From positions 25,601-89,424 of the forward strand of contig NZ_JPMX01000023.1 of NCBI RefSeq assembly GCF_000761485.1: a stretch of 63,824 bases of DNA, given 5' to 3'. Below are positions 8,869 to 17,930 of this stretch, piece after piece. Made by a program: the position numbers and the translations under genes. The first letter of the stretch is position 1. Every line of letters begins with the position of its first letter. The notes under the pieces were generated by a model that was given only the letters and a program-made list of their open reading frames with translations, searched no databases and had not been told where the DNA came from. The DNA is from Modestobacter caceresii (lineage in GTDB: Bacteria; Actinomycetota; Actinomycetes; Mycobacteriales; Geodermatophilaceae).

Positions 8869-10428
8869 ATGCCCGACAAGTCCCGCAAGCGTGCCCGCAA
8901 GGTCGTCAGTGGCACCGGTGCGACCGCAGTCGGCTCCGCGCCCGCACCGGCCGACGCCGGGACCCCCGCGGAGGTCGTGACCGGCCCCCGGCGCAGCCCC
9001 GGGCCGAGGGTGCGCCCCAAGAACGGGCTGGACCGCTACTTCTCGATCACCGAGCGGCGGTCCACGGTTGCCCGTGAGGTGCGTGGTGGCTTCACCACCT
9101 TCTTCGCGATGGCCTACATCGTCGTGCTGAACCCGATCATCCTGTCCGGCGCGGACGTCAACGGGAACACGCTGCCGTTCGCCTCGGTCGCCGCCGTCAC
9201 CGCGTTCGTGGCCGGCGTGATCACCATCGCGATGGGCGTCGTGGGGCGCTACCCGTTCGCGCTGGCCACCGGCCTGGGCATCAACGCGATCGTCGCCGTC
9301 TACGCCGCCACCCAGCTCACCTGGCCCGAGGTGATGGGGCTGGTCGTGCTGGAGGGCCTGCTGATCGCCGTGCTGGTGCTCACCGGCTTCCGCCGGGCGG
9401 TGTTCGAGGCGATCCCGGCCCAGCTGAAGATCGCCATCGCGGTCGGCATCGGCTTCTTCCTGACCATCATCGGGCTGGCCGACGCCGGCGTCATCCGGCC
9501 CGGTTTGCCGCTGATCAGCTTCGGTGTCGGTGGCCAGCTGGCGGGGTGGCCGATGCTCACCTTCGTCGTCGGCCTGCTGCTCACCAGCGTGCTCGTCGTC
9601 CGCAAGGTCCGGGGCGGGCTGCTCATCGGCATCGTGCTCACGACGCTGTTCGCCATCGTGGTCGAGGCGATCGCCGGCATCGGGCCGCGGGTGGGCCCCG
9701 ACGGCAACGAGCTGGACCCGCGGGGCTGGGCGCTGCAGGTGCCCTCCTGGCCCGACGACTGGTTCGGCCTGCCCGACCTGTCGTTGATCGGCAACTTCTC
9801 GCTGTTCGGGGGCTTCGACCGGATCGGTGTCCTGGCCGCTCTGCTCATCGTCTTCTCGATCATGATCGCCGACTTCTTCGACACCGTCGGCACCGTGACG
9901 GCGGTGGGCGCCGAGGGCGACCTGCTCGACGAGGACCGCAACCTGCCCCGCTCCCAGCCGGTCCTGCTGGTCGACTCGCTGGCCGCGGCGGCCGGTGGCG
10001 CGTCGAGCATCTCGTCGAACACCACCTACATCGAGAGCGCCGCTGGCGTCGGGGACGGCGCCCGCACCGGCCTGGCCAGCGTCGTCACCGGCCTGGTCTT
10101 CCTGGTGGCCGCCTTCTTCACACCGCTGGTGCAGGTGGTGCCCTCCGAGGCCGCCGCTCCGGTGCTGGTGATCGTGGGCGCCATGCTGATCAGCCAGATC
10201 CGCGACCTGTCCTGGGACGACATGTCGCTGGTCATCCCCGCCTTCCTGACGATCGCCCTCATGCCGTTCACCTACTCGATCACCAACGGGATCGGTGCCG
10301 GGGTGGTCAGCTTCGTGCTGCTGCGGCTGGCGGTCGGCCGCGGTCGCGACGTGCACCCCCTCATGTGGGTGGTGGCCGCCGTCTTCGTCGTCTACTTCGC
10401 GCTCGAGCCGATCCAGCAGCTCCTCTGA
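8869..10428 (+). CDS. NCS2-family purine permease (AzgA-like)
   Basis: 519 aa inner-membrane transporter with 12-14 hydrophobic segments after a 60-residue basic cytoplasmic N-terminus. Motifs of the AzgA/guanine-hypoxanthine branch are visible: GLDRYFSI, REVRGGFTTFFAMAYIVVLN near residue 75, ATGLGINAI, ADFFDTVGTVTAVG near 345 and SSNTTYIESAAGVGDGARTG near 390. It probably imports adenine, guanine or hypoxanthine with protons. ATG 8869 was chosen; an in-frame GTG at 8839 would add ten residues. It is followed by a stop-anchored repeat that should act as terminator. Confidence 0.88.
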   Translation: MPDKSRKRARKVVSGTGATAVGSAPAPADAGTPAEVVTGPRRSPGPRVRPKNGLDRYFSITERRSTVAREVRGGFTTFFAMAYIVVLNPIILSGADVNGNTLPFASVAAVTAFVAGVITIAMGVVGRYPFALATGLGINAIVAVYAATQLTWPEVMGLVVLEGLLIAVLVLTGFRRAVFEAIPAQLKIAIAVGIGFFLTIIGLADAGVIRPGLPLISFGVGGQLAGWPMLTFVVGLLLTSVLVVRKVRGGLLIGIVLTTLFAIVVEAIAGIGPRVGPDGNELDPRGWALQVPSWPDDWFGLPDLSLIGNFSLFGGFDRIGVLAALLIVFSIMIADFFDTVGTVTAVGAEGDLLDEDRNLPRSQPVLLVDSLAAAAGGASSISSNTTYIESAAGVGDGARTGLASVVTGLVFLVAAFFTPLVQVVPSEAAAPVLVIVGAMLISQIRDLSWDDMSLVIPAFLTIALMPFTYSITNGIGAGVVSFVLLRLAVGRGRDVHPLMWVVAAVFVVYFALEPIQQLL

Positions 10429-10483
10429 AGGACCCCGTCCTCCCCACCCTTCGCCGGCTCAGGGCGGGCCCCGGGACGGGGCC
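10426..10483 (+). repeat. stop-anchored intergenic repeat, copy A (terminator-like)
   Basis: The element begins with the TGA of the permease gene (TGAAGGACCCC). It contains a short hairpin GGCCCC-GGGAC-GGGGCC (10467-10483) and an outer pairing GGACCCCGTCC / GGACGGGG. Two related copies occur at 25881-25938 and 36243-36300. Confidence 0.75.
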
Positions 10484-10492
10484 GTTCCATCA

Positions 10493-10512
10493 CCTACCGT
10501 TCGTTAGGCAGG
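10493..10512. promoter_or_regulatory. candidate MarR operator
   Basis: An imperfect 20-bp palindrome with the pattern CCTnCC, CG at the centre, and GGnAGG (12 of 20 positions symmetric) lies 19 bp before the marR start. Size and position suit a MarR dimer repressing its own operon. No close match elsewhere in the window was noticed. Confidence 0.45.
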
Positions 10513-10530
10513 CTTTCTACTCCGGTTAAG

Positions 10531-10974
10531 GTGGCAGACGTGGCACGGACGACGCTGGACACCGCGGCGCTCGCCCACGACCTGCGGCTGGCCGTCATGC
10601 GGTTCTCCCGGCGGCTGCGCAACCAGCGGGTGGACACCTCGGTGACCCTCACCCACCTGGCGGCGCTGTCGACCCTCAAGCGGCACGGTCCGATGAGCCC
10701 GGGTGAGCTGGCCGCGCACGAGCGGGTGCAGCCGCCGTCGATGACCCGGGTGGTCGTCGCGCTGGAGTCCCGTGGGCTGGTCACCCGCACCCCGCACCCC
10801 ACCGACGGCCGGCAGGTGGTCATCGACCTGACCGCGGAGGCCGAGGAGCTCCTGACCGAGGAGATCCGGGCCCGCGAGGCGTGGTTGGCCGGCCGGCTCC
10901 AGGAGCTGTCCGCCGAGGACCGCACCGTGCTGCGCGAGGCCGCGGTGATCATGGAGAAGCTCGCCAGTGGGTGA
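10531..10974 (+). CDS. MarR-family transcriptional regulator
   Basis: 147 aa winged-helix repressor. The recognition region reads MSPGELAAHERVQPPSMTRVVVALESRGLV (residues about 51-80) and the wing RTPHPTDGRQVVIDLT. Flanking helices form the dimer interface. It is coupled to the following MFS gene by a GTGA overlap, so it probably controls efflux in response to a small ligand. In M. tuberculosis Rv0880 occupies the same place. GTG 10531 or GTG 10540 could be the start. Confidence 0.88.
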   Translation: MADVARTTLDTAALAHDLRLAVMRFSRRLRNQRVDTSVTLTHLAALSTLKRHGPMSPGELAAHERVQPPSMTRVVVALESRGLVTRTPHPTDGRQVVIDLTAEAEELLTEEIRAREAWLAGRLQELSAEDRTVLREAAVIMEKLASG

Positions 10975-12350
10975 CCTCGACGCCTCCTGACCGCACGGAA
11001 CGCGCCGGCATGTTCCGCGCGCTGCGCGTCCGCAACTTCCGGCTCTACGTCTCGGCCAACCTGGTCAGCCAGACCGGTACCTGGATGCAGCGCATCGGTC
11101 AGGACTGGCTGGTGCTGCAGCTGTCGGGGGACAGCGGCGTCGCACTGGGCATCACCACCGCCCTGCAGTTCGGGCCGACGCTGTTCTTCAGCTTCTACGG
11201 CGGGGTGCTGGCCGACCGGTACGACAAGCGCCGGGTGCTGATGCTCACCCAGGCCGTCATGGGCGTGCTCGCCCTGACGCTGGGCCTGATGGTCGCCGCC
11301 GACGCGATCGCGCTGTGGCACGTCTACCTGCTGGCCCTGGGCCTGGGCGTGGTGTCCTCGCTCGACGTCCCGGTGCGCCAGTCGTTCGTCTCGGAGATGG
11401 TCGGCTCGGACCTGCTGGCCAACGCGGTGAGCCTGAACTCCACGGTCTTCAACAGCGCCCGGCTGGTGGGCCCCGCGGTGGCCGGGGCGCTGATCGCGGT
11501 CTCGGGCGGCGACACCGCCCCGGCGTTCCTGGTCAACGCCGCCACGTACGCGTCCACCATCGCCGCGCTGGCCGCCATGCGGGTCGGGGAGCTCAGCCGC
11601 AGCACGCCGGTCGCCCGCTCGCGCGGCCAGCTGCGGGAGACGCTGGTCTACACCCGACAGCACCCGGACCTGCAGCTGGCGATGCTGCTCGCGTTCTGCG
11701 TGGGCACCTTCGGCTTCAACTCCCAGATCACCATCGCACTGATGGCCCGGGAGGTGTTCGACCTCGGCGCCGGCGCATTCGGGCTGCTCTCCACCGCCTA
11801 CGCCGTCGGCTCGCTGTCCGGTGCACTGCTGTCGACCCGGCGCAGCGCGCGGCCGCTGCAGCGCTTCCTCATCGTCTCCGCCGTCGCGTTCGGGTTGCTG
11901 CTCGTGGTCAGCGGGCTGATGGGCAACTACTACGCGTTCACCGCCGTCCTCATCCCGACCGGCGCAGCGGCGCTGGTGTTCAGCGTGGCCTGCAACAGCT
12001 TCGTGCAGCTGGGCGTGGACCCGCACATGCGCGGCCGGGTGCTGGCGCTCTACTTCATGTGCTTCATGGGCGGGACGCCGGTCGGTGCGCCGCTGATCGG
12101 CTGGGTCTCCGAGCGTTTCGGTGCGCCCTGGGGGTTCATCGGCGGCGGCCTGGTCGTCGTGGTGACGGCGGTCGCGGCGGGGGCGGTGCTCTCCCGGGGC
12201 CGGCGGGTGCGCCTGGAGCTGCACGTCCGCCCACCCAGCATGCAGCTGCACGTCGCGGCTGCCACGTCGCCGACCCGCGCCGCCGGGCTGGCTGCGGTGA
12301 CCGACGGCGAGCGGCCTGGGGAGCAGGGGGCGCGCGACCAGGAGCGCTGA
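10971..12350 (+). CDS. MFS transporter (MFS_3/EntS-like exporter)
   Basis: 459 aa with about 12 membrane helices. The GTG start at 10971 overlaps the marR stop, and the protein opens VTSTPPDRTERAGMFRALRV. The loop after helix 2 carries GGVLADRYDKRRVLM, the classic MFS A motif. SLNSTVFNSARLVGP follows helix 4, as in the enterobactin-exporter-like MFS_3 family. The C-terminal 45 residues are polar. The MarR partner suggests inducible drug or metabolite export; substrate unknown. Confidence 0.85.
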   Translation: MTSTPPDRTERAGMFRALRVRNFRLYVSANLVSQTGTWMQRIGQDWLVLQLSGDSGVALGITTALQFGPTLFFSFYGGVLADRYDKRRVLMLTQAVMGVLALTLGLMVAADAIALWHVYLLALGLGVVSSLDVPVRQSFVSEMVGSDLLANAVSLNSTVFNSARLVGPAVAGALIAVSGGDTAPAFLVNAATYASTIAALAAMRVGELSRSTPVARSRGQLRETLVYTRQHPDLQLAMLLAFCVGTFGFNSQITIALMAREVFDLGAGAFGLLSTAYAVGSLSGALLSTRRSARPLQRFLIVSAVAFGLLLVVSGLMGNYYAFTAVLIPTGAAALVFSVACNSFVQLGVDPHMRGRVLALYFMCFMGGTPVGAPLIGWVSERFGAPWGFIGGGLVVVVTAVAAGAVLSRGRRVRLELHVRPPSMQLHVAAATSPTRAAGLAAVTDGERPGEQGARDQER

Positions 12351-12361
12351 GACGCGCGCAT

Positions 12362-12387
12362 CCGGGTGATTGACTGATTACACCCGG
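12362..12387 (+). terminator. hairpin after the MFS gene
   Basis: CCGGGTG and CACCCGG form a 7-bp stem around an AT-rich 12-nt loop (ATTGACTGATTA). It lies 12 bp after the MFS stop and upstream of the next promoter. Confidence 0.55.
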
Positions 12388-12417
12388 CAACCGACGCGGT
12401 AGCGCTCAGCGTTCGCA

Positions 12418-12446
12418 TTGTCACAGGGCGGTGTCCGACGTAGCTT
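12418..12446 (+). promoter_or_regulatory. sigma-70-type promoter, leaderless
   Basis: TTGTCA (12418-12423) and TAGCTT (12441-12446) are separated by 17 bp, and the GTG start of the next gene lies 6 bp further, so transcription should begin at or next to the start codon. It is the clearest promoter in the window. Confidence 0.65.
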
Positions 12447-12452
12447 CGGTAC

Positions 12453-13001
12453 GTGCCCTTGGGAGGGTCTGTCTCCGCGCAAGCCGGGGCGTCGTTGCTG
12501 CAGCTGAGTGGCACCGTCGCCCTGTTGGTCGTGGGCGTGGCCGTCCTGGTCCTGCTGCTCCGCTGGGCCACCGGCCAGCTCCAGGCCGACCGGGCGGCCC
12601 GCCGCCGAGCCCGGGCCGTCCCCGAGTCCGCCGCCCGCCCGGCCGCACCCCTCCCCGCTACGGCACCGCCCCGCCGCCGGGCCACCGGCTCCCACCCCGC
12701 CGGGCGTCGCGTGCCGCGGAACACGGTGGCGAGCGGGCCGACCGAGCGCCCACATCGGCCGCTGGAGCGGGTCGCGGCCGACCTGCGCCGGCTCGCCCGC
12801 GAGCTCGCCATGGTGCCCGGCGGCATGCCGATGGAGCGGCGCCGCGGCCTGCTGGCCGCCTACGACGACCTGCTCGTGGAGACCGCTGTGCTGCTCGAGG
12901 TGCCCCAGCAGCTGACCGAGGTCCCCGAGGAGGCCCGCGAGCTCGAGCGGATCCGGCTGCTCGGGGCGCTGGAGGCCGCCGGGCTGGTGGTGACCGACTG
13001 A
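12453..13001 (+). CDS. membrane-anchored protein of unknown function
   Basis: 182 aa from GTG 12453. One hydrophobic segment (residues about 17-38, GTVALLVVGVAVLVLLLRWA) is followed by a long Arg/Ala/Pro-rich linker and a helical C-terminal domain (about 105-182, ERVAADLRRLARELAMVPGG, then LLAAYDDLLVETAVLLEV). It is probably anchored with its C-terminus in the cytoplasm. The next gene starts inside its stop codon. No family recognised. Confidence 0.75.
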   Translation: MPLGGSVSAQAGASLLQLSGTVALLVVGVAVLVLLLRWATGQLQADRAARRRARAVPESAARPAAPLPATAPPRRRATGSHPAGRRVPRNTVASGPTERPHRPLERVAADLRRLARELAMVPGGMPMERRRGLLAAYDDLLVETAVLLEVPQQLTEVPEEARELERIRLLGALEAAGLVVTD

Positions 13002-13579
13002 CCGAGTCGGCACCCCGGCTCCCCTCGGCCGGCCGGCTGTTCCTCGCCGTCGACCCGCCCGCACCGGCCGTCAGCGACCTCGACCGGGCGCTCCAGCCAC
13101 TGCGTCCGACCCCCGGGGCGCCGCGGTGGACGCCGACGTCCCGCTGGCACCTGACCCTGGCGTTCCTCGACGAGGTGCCGGCGCCGCTGCTGACCCCCTT
13201 GCGCGCGGCGGTGGCCCCTGCGGTCGCCCGCACGCCGCCCATGTCCCTGCAGCTGGCCGGTGGTGGGCGGTTCGGGTCGCGCCGTCGTCCGTCGGTCTGC
13301 TGGGTCGGGCTGGGCGGCGACGTGCCGGAGCTGACCGCGCTCGCCGGGCGGCTGTCCGCCGCCGCCCGGGCCGTCGGCCTCCCCGTCGAGGACCGGCCGT
13401 TCCGGGCGCACCTGACAGTGGGGCGGTGGCGGCCCGGCCAGCCGGCGGACGGCGACCTGCCCGACCGGCTCGCCGGGTACCGCGGGCCGGTCTGGCCGGT
13501 GCGTGAGGTGGTGCTGTGGCGCAGCCACCTCGGCCCCGAGCCGCGCTACGAGCGGACGGCGGCCTGGCCGGTCGGCTGA
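12998..13579 (+). CDS. thpR: RNA 2',3'-cyclic phosphodiesterase / 2'-5' RNA ligase family (ThpR)
   Basis: 193 aa if it starts at CTG 12998. Two HxTx catalytic motifs of the 2H phosphoesterase fold are present: HLTL in SRWHLTLAFLDE and HLTV in FRAHLTVGRWR. There is no ATG, GTG or TTG in frame close to the domain start (GRLFLAVDPP), and CTG overlaps the upstream stop as CTGA, so a CTG start by translational coupling is proposed. Automated calls would extend the gene far upstream. The family hydrolyses 2',3'-cyclic phosphates on RNA ends; the biological role is unclear. Confidence 0.8.
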   Translation: MTESAPRLPSAGRLFLAVDPPAPAVSDLDRALQPLRPTPGAPRWTPTSRWHLTLAFLDEVPAPLLTPLRAAVAPAVARTPPMSLQLAGGGRFGSRRRPSVCWVGLGGDVPELTALAGRLSAAARAVGLPVEDRPFRAHLTVGRWRPGQPADGDLPDRLAGYRGPVWPVREVVLWRSHLGPEPRYERTAAWPVG

Positions 13580-13622
13580 GCCCTCGACCTGCGGTGGTGG
13601 TCGGCCTGGCACTCTGTCCGCC

Positions 13623-14450
13623 GTGCCGCAGCCCGAACCCCGTTCCGCGTTCGACACCGCGACCGCCGTCGCCCGCACCGAGGGCGGTGGCCTGGTCGCC
13701 GAGCTCGACCCGGGGTGGGACGTCGGCGGCGGCATCCTGAACGGTGGGTACCTGCTGTCCGTCGCCGGCCGGGCCGCCGTCCTGGAGTCGCCGCACGCCC
13801 ACCCGGTCGCGCTGTCGGCCAGCTACCTGCACGCCGCCGCGGCCGGGCCGGCGACGCTCACCGTCACCCCGGGGCCGGCCGGCCGGACGCTGGCCCACTC
13901 GGCCGTCGTGCTGGCCGACGCCGCCGGGCCGGCGGTGACCGTCCAGGCGACGACGGCGACGCTCACGGCCGACGCCGCGGCCTTCTCCTCGCCGATGCCG
14001 ACCGCGACCCCCGTGCAGGACTGCTTCTCCATCGCGGAGAACGCCCACCTGGCGCCGCCGTCGGTGTCGGTGCCGGGGCTCACCCAGCGGGTCGACGTCC
14101 GGCTGGACCCGCTGACCGCCGGCTGGGCGCTGGGGCAGCCGGGCGAGGAGCCGATGATGCGGGCCTGGCTGCGGTTCGCCGACGGCCGCGAGCCCGACCC
14201 GCTGGCGCTGGTCACCTTCGCCGACGCGCTGCCGCCGACGTCGTGGGCGATCGGGGTGTTCGGCTGGGCGCCCACGGTGCAGCTGCAGGTGCTGGTCCGT
14301 GCGCTGCCGGCACCGGGCTGGTGCCTGGTCGAGGCGCGGGCGAACGAGATCGCCGGCGGCTGGCTGGACGAGGACTACCGGATCTGGGACTCCACCGGCC
14401 GGCTCGTGGCGCAGAGCCGCCAGCTCGCCCGGGCGCCGCGCACACGGTGA
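13623..14450 (+). CDS. acyl-CoA thioesterase, TesB/4HBT_3 double hot-dog type
   Basis: 275 aa from GTG 13623, with CACTCT seven bases upstream. The N-terminal hot dog carries PGWDVGGGILNGGYLLSVAG near residue 30. The C-terminal one has MMRAWLRFADGREPDPLALV and a tail WLDEDYRIWDSTGRLVAQSRQ, as in TesB-like thioesterases of the 4HBT_3 family. It likely hydrolyses acyl-CoA esters; chain length unknown. Its TGA lies inside the first palindrome of a dispersed intergenic repeat. Confidence 0.82.
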   Translation: MPQPEPRSAFDTATAVARTEGGGLVAELDPGWDVGGGILNGGYLLSVAGRAAVLESPHAHPVALSASYLHAAAAGPATLTVTPGPAGRTLAHSAVVLADAAGPAVTVQATTATLTADAAAFSSPMPTATPVQDCFSIAENAHLAPPSVSVPGLTQRVDVRLDPLTAGWALGQPGEEPMMRAWLRFADGREPDPLALVTFADALPPTSWAIGVFGWAPTVQLQVLVRALPAPGWCLVEARANEIAGGWLDEDYRIWDSTGRLVAQSRQLARAPRTR

Positions 14451-14529
14451 TCAGGTCACCTGATCCACAGCTGTCCTCCCGCACCAACGTCGGTGCAGGG
14501 GGACAGCCATTGATCAGGTCACCTGATCA
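14448..14529. repeat. palindrome-hairpin-palindrome element, copy 1
   Basis: Two near-identical palindromes (14448-14465 and 14511-14529, the latter TGATCAGGTCACCTGATCA) flank a stem-loop at 14471-14506 whose arms read CTGTCCTCCCGCACC and GGTGCAGGGGGACAG. The first palindrome contains the TGA stop of the thioesterase. It lies between convergent genes and so probably terminates both. A second copy is at 44994-45078. Confidence 0.85.
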
Positions 14530-14553
14530 CTGCTGTCCGCAGGGGACCGAGGC

Positions 14554-17247
14554 TCAGGCGTCCTCGCGGAGCACGCTCGCCGGGTCGGCGCGGTCGGCGG
14601 CCCGCTGGGCGTACAGCGCCGCGAGCCCGGCGACGGCGACGGTGGCCACCGCGGTGCCGGCGATCGCCGGCCAGGGCACGTCCAGCAGCGGCGTGGGCGG
14701 CCGCAGCAGGTCGACGTCCAGCCGCCGGTACACCAGCGCCACGGCCCCCGCCGCCAGCAGGGCGCCCAGCAGCAGCCCGGCCACGGCCACCCCGACCAGC
14801 TCGACGAGCAGCGAGCGCAGGTGCGCGCCCCGGGAGAGCCCGAGCCGGCGGGCCATCACGTAGCCGGAGACGCGGCTGCGGGAACGCGCCTCCAGGTACA
14901 GCAGCAGCCCGCCGACGGCGATCACCCCGACGAAGACGGCGAGGGCGGAGAGGTAGCCGAAGGTCCACGTGATGCCCAGGAAGTTGGCACTCTCCTGCAC
15001 CCCGCCGGGGGTGAGGACGCGGATGTTCTGCGCGCCGGCGTCGGTGAGGGCGTCGATCCCGGCGCCGAGGTCACCGTTCGTCCACAGCTCGGCGGCGGGC
15101 GCGGCCCCGGCGTTCCGGGTGATCTCCGGCAGCCGATCGGCATGGACGAGCACGACCGGGTCGTCGCTGCGGCGTCCGGGGAGGACCCGGGCCGTGGCGG
15201 TCACCTCCGCCGGCACCTCCGTGCTGCCCAGTCGGAGGTCGGGGTCGCCGGCCGGGAGCCCGGCGGCGACCACCGGCAGCCGGCCGTCGACCTCCGGTCC
15301 GGTGAGTGCGGCCATCAGCTCCGGCAGCGAGCGGTCGGCGAAGGAGTCGTCCCAGAAGGCGGTGTCGGCGAAGTCGTCGGGGTCGACGGCCAGCACCTGG
15401 ACGTCCGTGCGCCCGCCGTCGTCGCCGGCCGCCTCGGCGCTGCCGTCGTAGCGGACGACGTAGGTGCCGGCCGCCTCCAGTGCCGGGGTCACCTGGAACC
15501 GGGTGACCGTGGCGGCCGCCGCAGCCGCGCCGATCTGTACGCCGACCTTGGCGTCCAAGGTGGTCTGGGCACTGGCGGTCAACGTCGCGGTGTAGCCCAG
15601 CACGGCGACCGGGAGGGTGACCGCGACCAGCAGCGTCGCGCTGGCCAGCCGGGCGGCGGTGAGCCGGTTGACGGCGAGGAAGACGGCGGGGGAGCGGCGT
15701 CCCGCCCAGCGGCGCAGCCGAGGCAGCAGCGCGGTGATCAGTCGGCCGAGCAGGACGGCGGTGCCGGCGATCGCCAGCAGCGGGAAGGCGACCAGCAACC
15801 CGTTCACCTGGGCCACGTAGGCCACGCTCACGACCGCGTCGCGGGACTGCAGCAACAGCCAGCACCAACCGGCTCCGAGCAGCAGGGCCAGCTCCCACGG
15901 CACCCGGGCCGGCCACCTCGGGGCCGCACCGAGCGGTCGCTCGGCGGTGCCGCGGGCCCGCAGCCCGGCCACGGCCGAGGCCGCGCCCAGCCCGACCGCG
16001 AAGGCGGCGACCCCGGCCCAGGCGGCCGTGGTGGTGGCCGAGGGGTCGAGGTCGTCTGCGGGGCCGAGCCCGGCGATCAACACCCGCGACGCCGCCCAGC
16101 CCAGGGCCGCCCCGACCAGCGCGGGCAGCCCGAGTTCCAGCGCGGCCTTGCCGGCCAGCGGCACTGGTCCCACCCCGCGGGCGGCGAGCAGCCGCACCTC
16201 GGTGGCCCGCCGGTCGGCCCAGAAGCTCCCGGCGGCGGCGACCAGCACGAGGGCGAGCAGTGCACCGGCCACCGCGACCGGGACGACCGGGCCACGCAGC
16301 CCGGACTCGATCAGGGCAGCGCGCTCCAGCACGTCGGGCAGCCGGTCGTTGGGCACGGCGATCCCCACACCGGTGCCGTCGAACTCCAGCGGCAGGCCGG
16401 TGCCCGCGGTGATCCGTTGCTGGACGTCCTGCTGACGGCGCACGTCGCTGACCGACAGCGACGCAGCGTCCACCGGCGCCTGCTGGAGCCGGGTCGCCCA
16501 GCCCCACGAGGCGGTGGCGAGCCGGTAGAAGGTGCGTTCGTCCGAGGCGAGCAGCAGCGCCGGTGGGGCGGTGTTCGCGGAGGCCTCGTTGGAGAAGAGC
16601 AGCCGGTAGTCGCACCACCAGGGGTCGTCGGCGCTGGCGACGGCGAGGTCGCGGTAGACGCCGGCGACCGGTGCGGTCTGGGTGTTGAAGGTCAGCGGGT
16701 CACCGACCGCGAGGCCCTCCTGCTCGGCCACGGACTCCGGTACCCAGATCCCGGGTTCCTCGCCACGGTCGACCACCTCGACGTGCTCGAGGGCAGCCGG
16801 GCGGTGGAAGAGGCTGACCTGCGCGGAGAGTGGGAACCCGTCCGGACCGCCGATGACGGCCGGCTCGGAACGGGGGGAGGACGAGCCGATGGAGGCGGTG
16901 GCCAGCACCGGCTCGGCCGCGAGCCCGTCGTCCGTCCAGGCCTGCAGCAGCGACCCGTCGAGCTCCGGCCGGGTGCTGCCGTCCCCGCCGTCCAGCGGCT
17001 GGAACTGCTCGTCCACGAGAGCCGACTGGACGCCGGTCTGCGGGCGGGCCACCTCGTCGCAGCGCTGGGAGAGCTGCTGCTGCAGCGCCGCGGAGCGGGC
17101 GGAGGAGAGGAACAGCTGGGCGGAGGCGACCGCGCAGGCCAGGATCGCCGAGGTCACCAGGACGGCGATGACGGCGGCCGGCTGGCGCAGACCGAGCCAC
17201 GGCGCGCGGGTCCACGGCGCCAGGCGCCACAGCGGTGGCCGGCTCAC
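14554..17247 (-). CDS. ABC transporter permease, FtsX/MacB-like
   Basis: 897 aa. It has one N-terminal helix (AAVIAVLVTSAILACAVASA), a long extracytoplasmic domain, then three helices around residues 325-430, more helices in the middle, a second extracytoplasmic region and three C-terminal helices. This is the duplicated FtsX arrangement of MacB/LolCE-type permeases, which use ATP to move envelope substrates rather than to import. Its GTG start overlaps the stop of the second ATPase gene. With the two ATPase genes it forms one operon. Substrate unknown. Confidence 0.82.
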   Translation of the reverse strand: MSRPPLWRLAPWTRAPWLGLRQPAAVIAVLVTSAILACAVASAQLFLSSARSAALQQQLSQRCDEVARPQTGVQSALVDEQFQPLDGGDGSTRPELDGSLLQAWTDDGLAAEPVLATASIGSSSPRSEPAVIGGPDGFPLSAQVSLFHRPAALEHVEVVDRGEEPGIWVPESVAEQEGLAVGDPLTFNTQTAPVAGVYRDLAVASADDPWWCDYRLLFSNEASANTAPPALLLASDERTFYRLATASWGWATRLQQAPVDAASLSVSDVRRQQDVQQRITAGTGLPLEFDGTGVGIAVPNDRLPDVLERAALIESGLRGPVVPVAVAGALLALVLVAAAGSFWADRRATEVRLLAARGVGPVPLAGKAALELGLPALVGAALGWAASRVLIAGLGPADDLDPSATTTAAWAGVAAFAVGLGAASAVAGLRARGTAERPLGAAPRWPARVPWELALLLGAGWCWLLLQSRDAVVSVAYVAQVNGLLVAFPLLAIAGTAVLLGRLITALLPRLRRWAGRRSPAVFLAVNRLTAARLASATLLVAVTLPVAVLGYTATLTASAQTTLDAKVGVQIGAAAAAATVTRFQVTPALEAAGTYVVRYDGSAEAAGDDGGRTDVQVLAVDPDDFADTAFWDDSFADRSLPELMAALTGPEVDGRLPVVAAGLPAGDPDLRLGSTEVPAEVTATARVLPGRRSDDPVVLVHADRLPEITRNAGAAPAAELWTNGDLGAGIDALTDAGAQNIRVLTPGGVQESANFLGITWTFGYLSALAVFVGVIAVGGLLLYLEARSRSRVSGYVMARRLGLSRGAHLRSLLVELVGVAVAGLLLGALLAAGAVALVYRRLDVDLLRPPTPLLDVPWPAIAGTAVATVAVAGLAALYAQRAADRADPASVLREDA

Positions 17248-17930
17248 GAGGCGGCGCCTTCGGTGACCACACCGTCGCGCATGGACAGCACCCGGTCGGC
17301 GCGGCCCCAGGCGATCTCGTCGTGCGTGGCGATCAGCACCGCCGACCCCTCGCGGGCCGCGTCGGTGACGGCGTCGAGCAGCCGGTCGGCGTGGCCGCGG
17401 TCCTGGTGGGCGGTCGGTTCGTCGGCCAGCAGCACCGCCGGGCGGAGCAGCAGCGCCCGGGCGACGGCGACCCGCTGCTGCTCGCCGAGGGAGGCCTGGT
17501 GCGGGTAGCGGTCGGCGAGGTGGTCGACGCCGAAGGCGGTCAGCAGCGACCGGGCGCGGGGCTCCTCGGCGGCCAGGGTGCCGCTCAGCCGGGCCGGCAG
17601 CAGCACGTTGTCGGCCAGGCTGAGGTCGGCGACCAGCCCGAGGGCCTGGGGCACCAGCGCCAGGTCCCGCCAGCCGAAGGCGTCGGGACGGCGGTCGGCG
17701 AGCGGGCCCAGGTAGGCGAGCTCGCCCTCGTCGGCGGTCTCCCAGCCACAGAGCAGCGCGAGGAGGGTGCTCTTCCCGGACCCGGAGGGGCCGACGAGGG
17801 CCACGAACTCCCCGGGGTCTACCCGCAGGTCGACCCCGGCCAGCGCCGAGACGGTCTCCGCGCCGCGCCGGAACCGCTTGACCAGCCCGGTGCCGGTGAA
17901 CCCGCCGGCGGGCTGCAGGCGCGGCGTCAC
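17244..17930 (-). CDS. ABC transporter ATP-binding protein (LolD/MacB-like), second ATPase
   Basis: 228 aa from GTG 17930, which overlaps the stop of the first ATPase (GTGA). Walker A is GPSGSGKST, Walker B VLLADEPTAHQD, and the His switch lies in LIATHDE. The signature reads ASLGEQQRV instead of the usual LSGGQ: Leu and the Gln survive but the first Gly is missing. This may weaken its half of the ATP site and make it an asymmetric partner to the first ATPase. Confidence 0.85.
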   Translation of the reverse strand: MTPRLQPAGGFTGTGLVKRFRRGAETVSALAGVDLRVDPGEFVALVGPSGSGKSTLLALLCGWETADEGELAYLGPLADRRPDAFGWRDLALVPQALGLVADLSLADNVLLPARLSGTLAAEEPRARSLLTAFGVDHLADRYPHQASLGEQQRVAVARALLLRPAVLLADEPTAHQDRGHADRLLDAVTDAAREGSAVLIATHDEIAWGRADRVLSMRDGVVTEGAAS

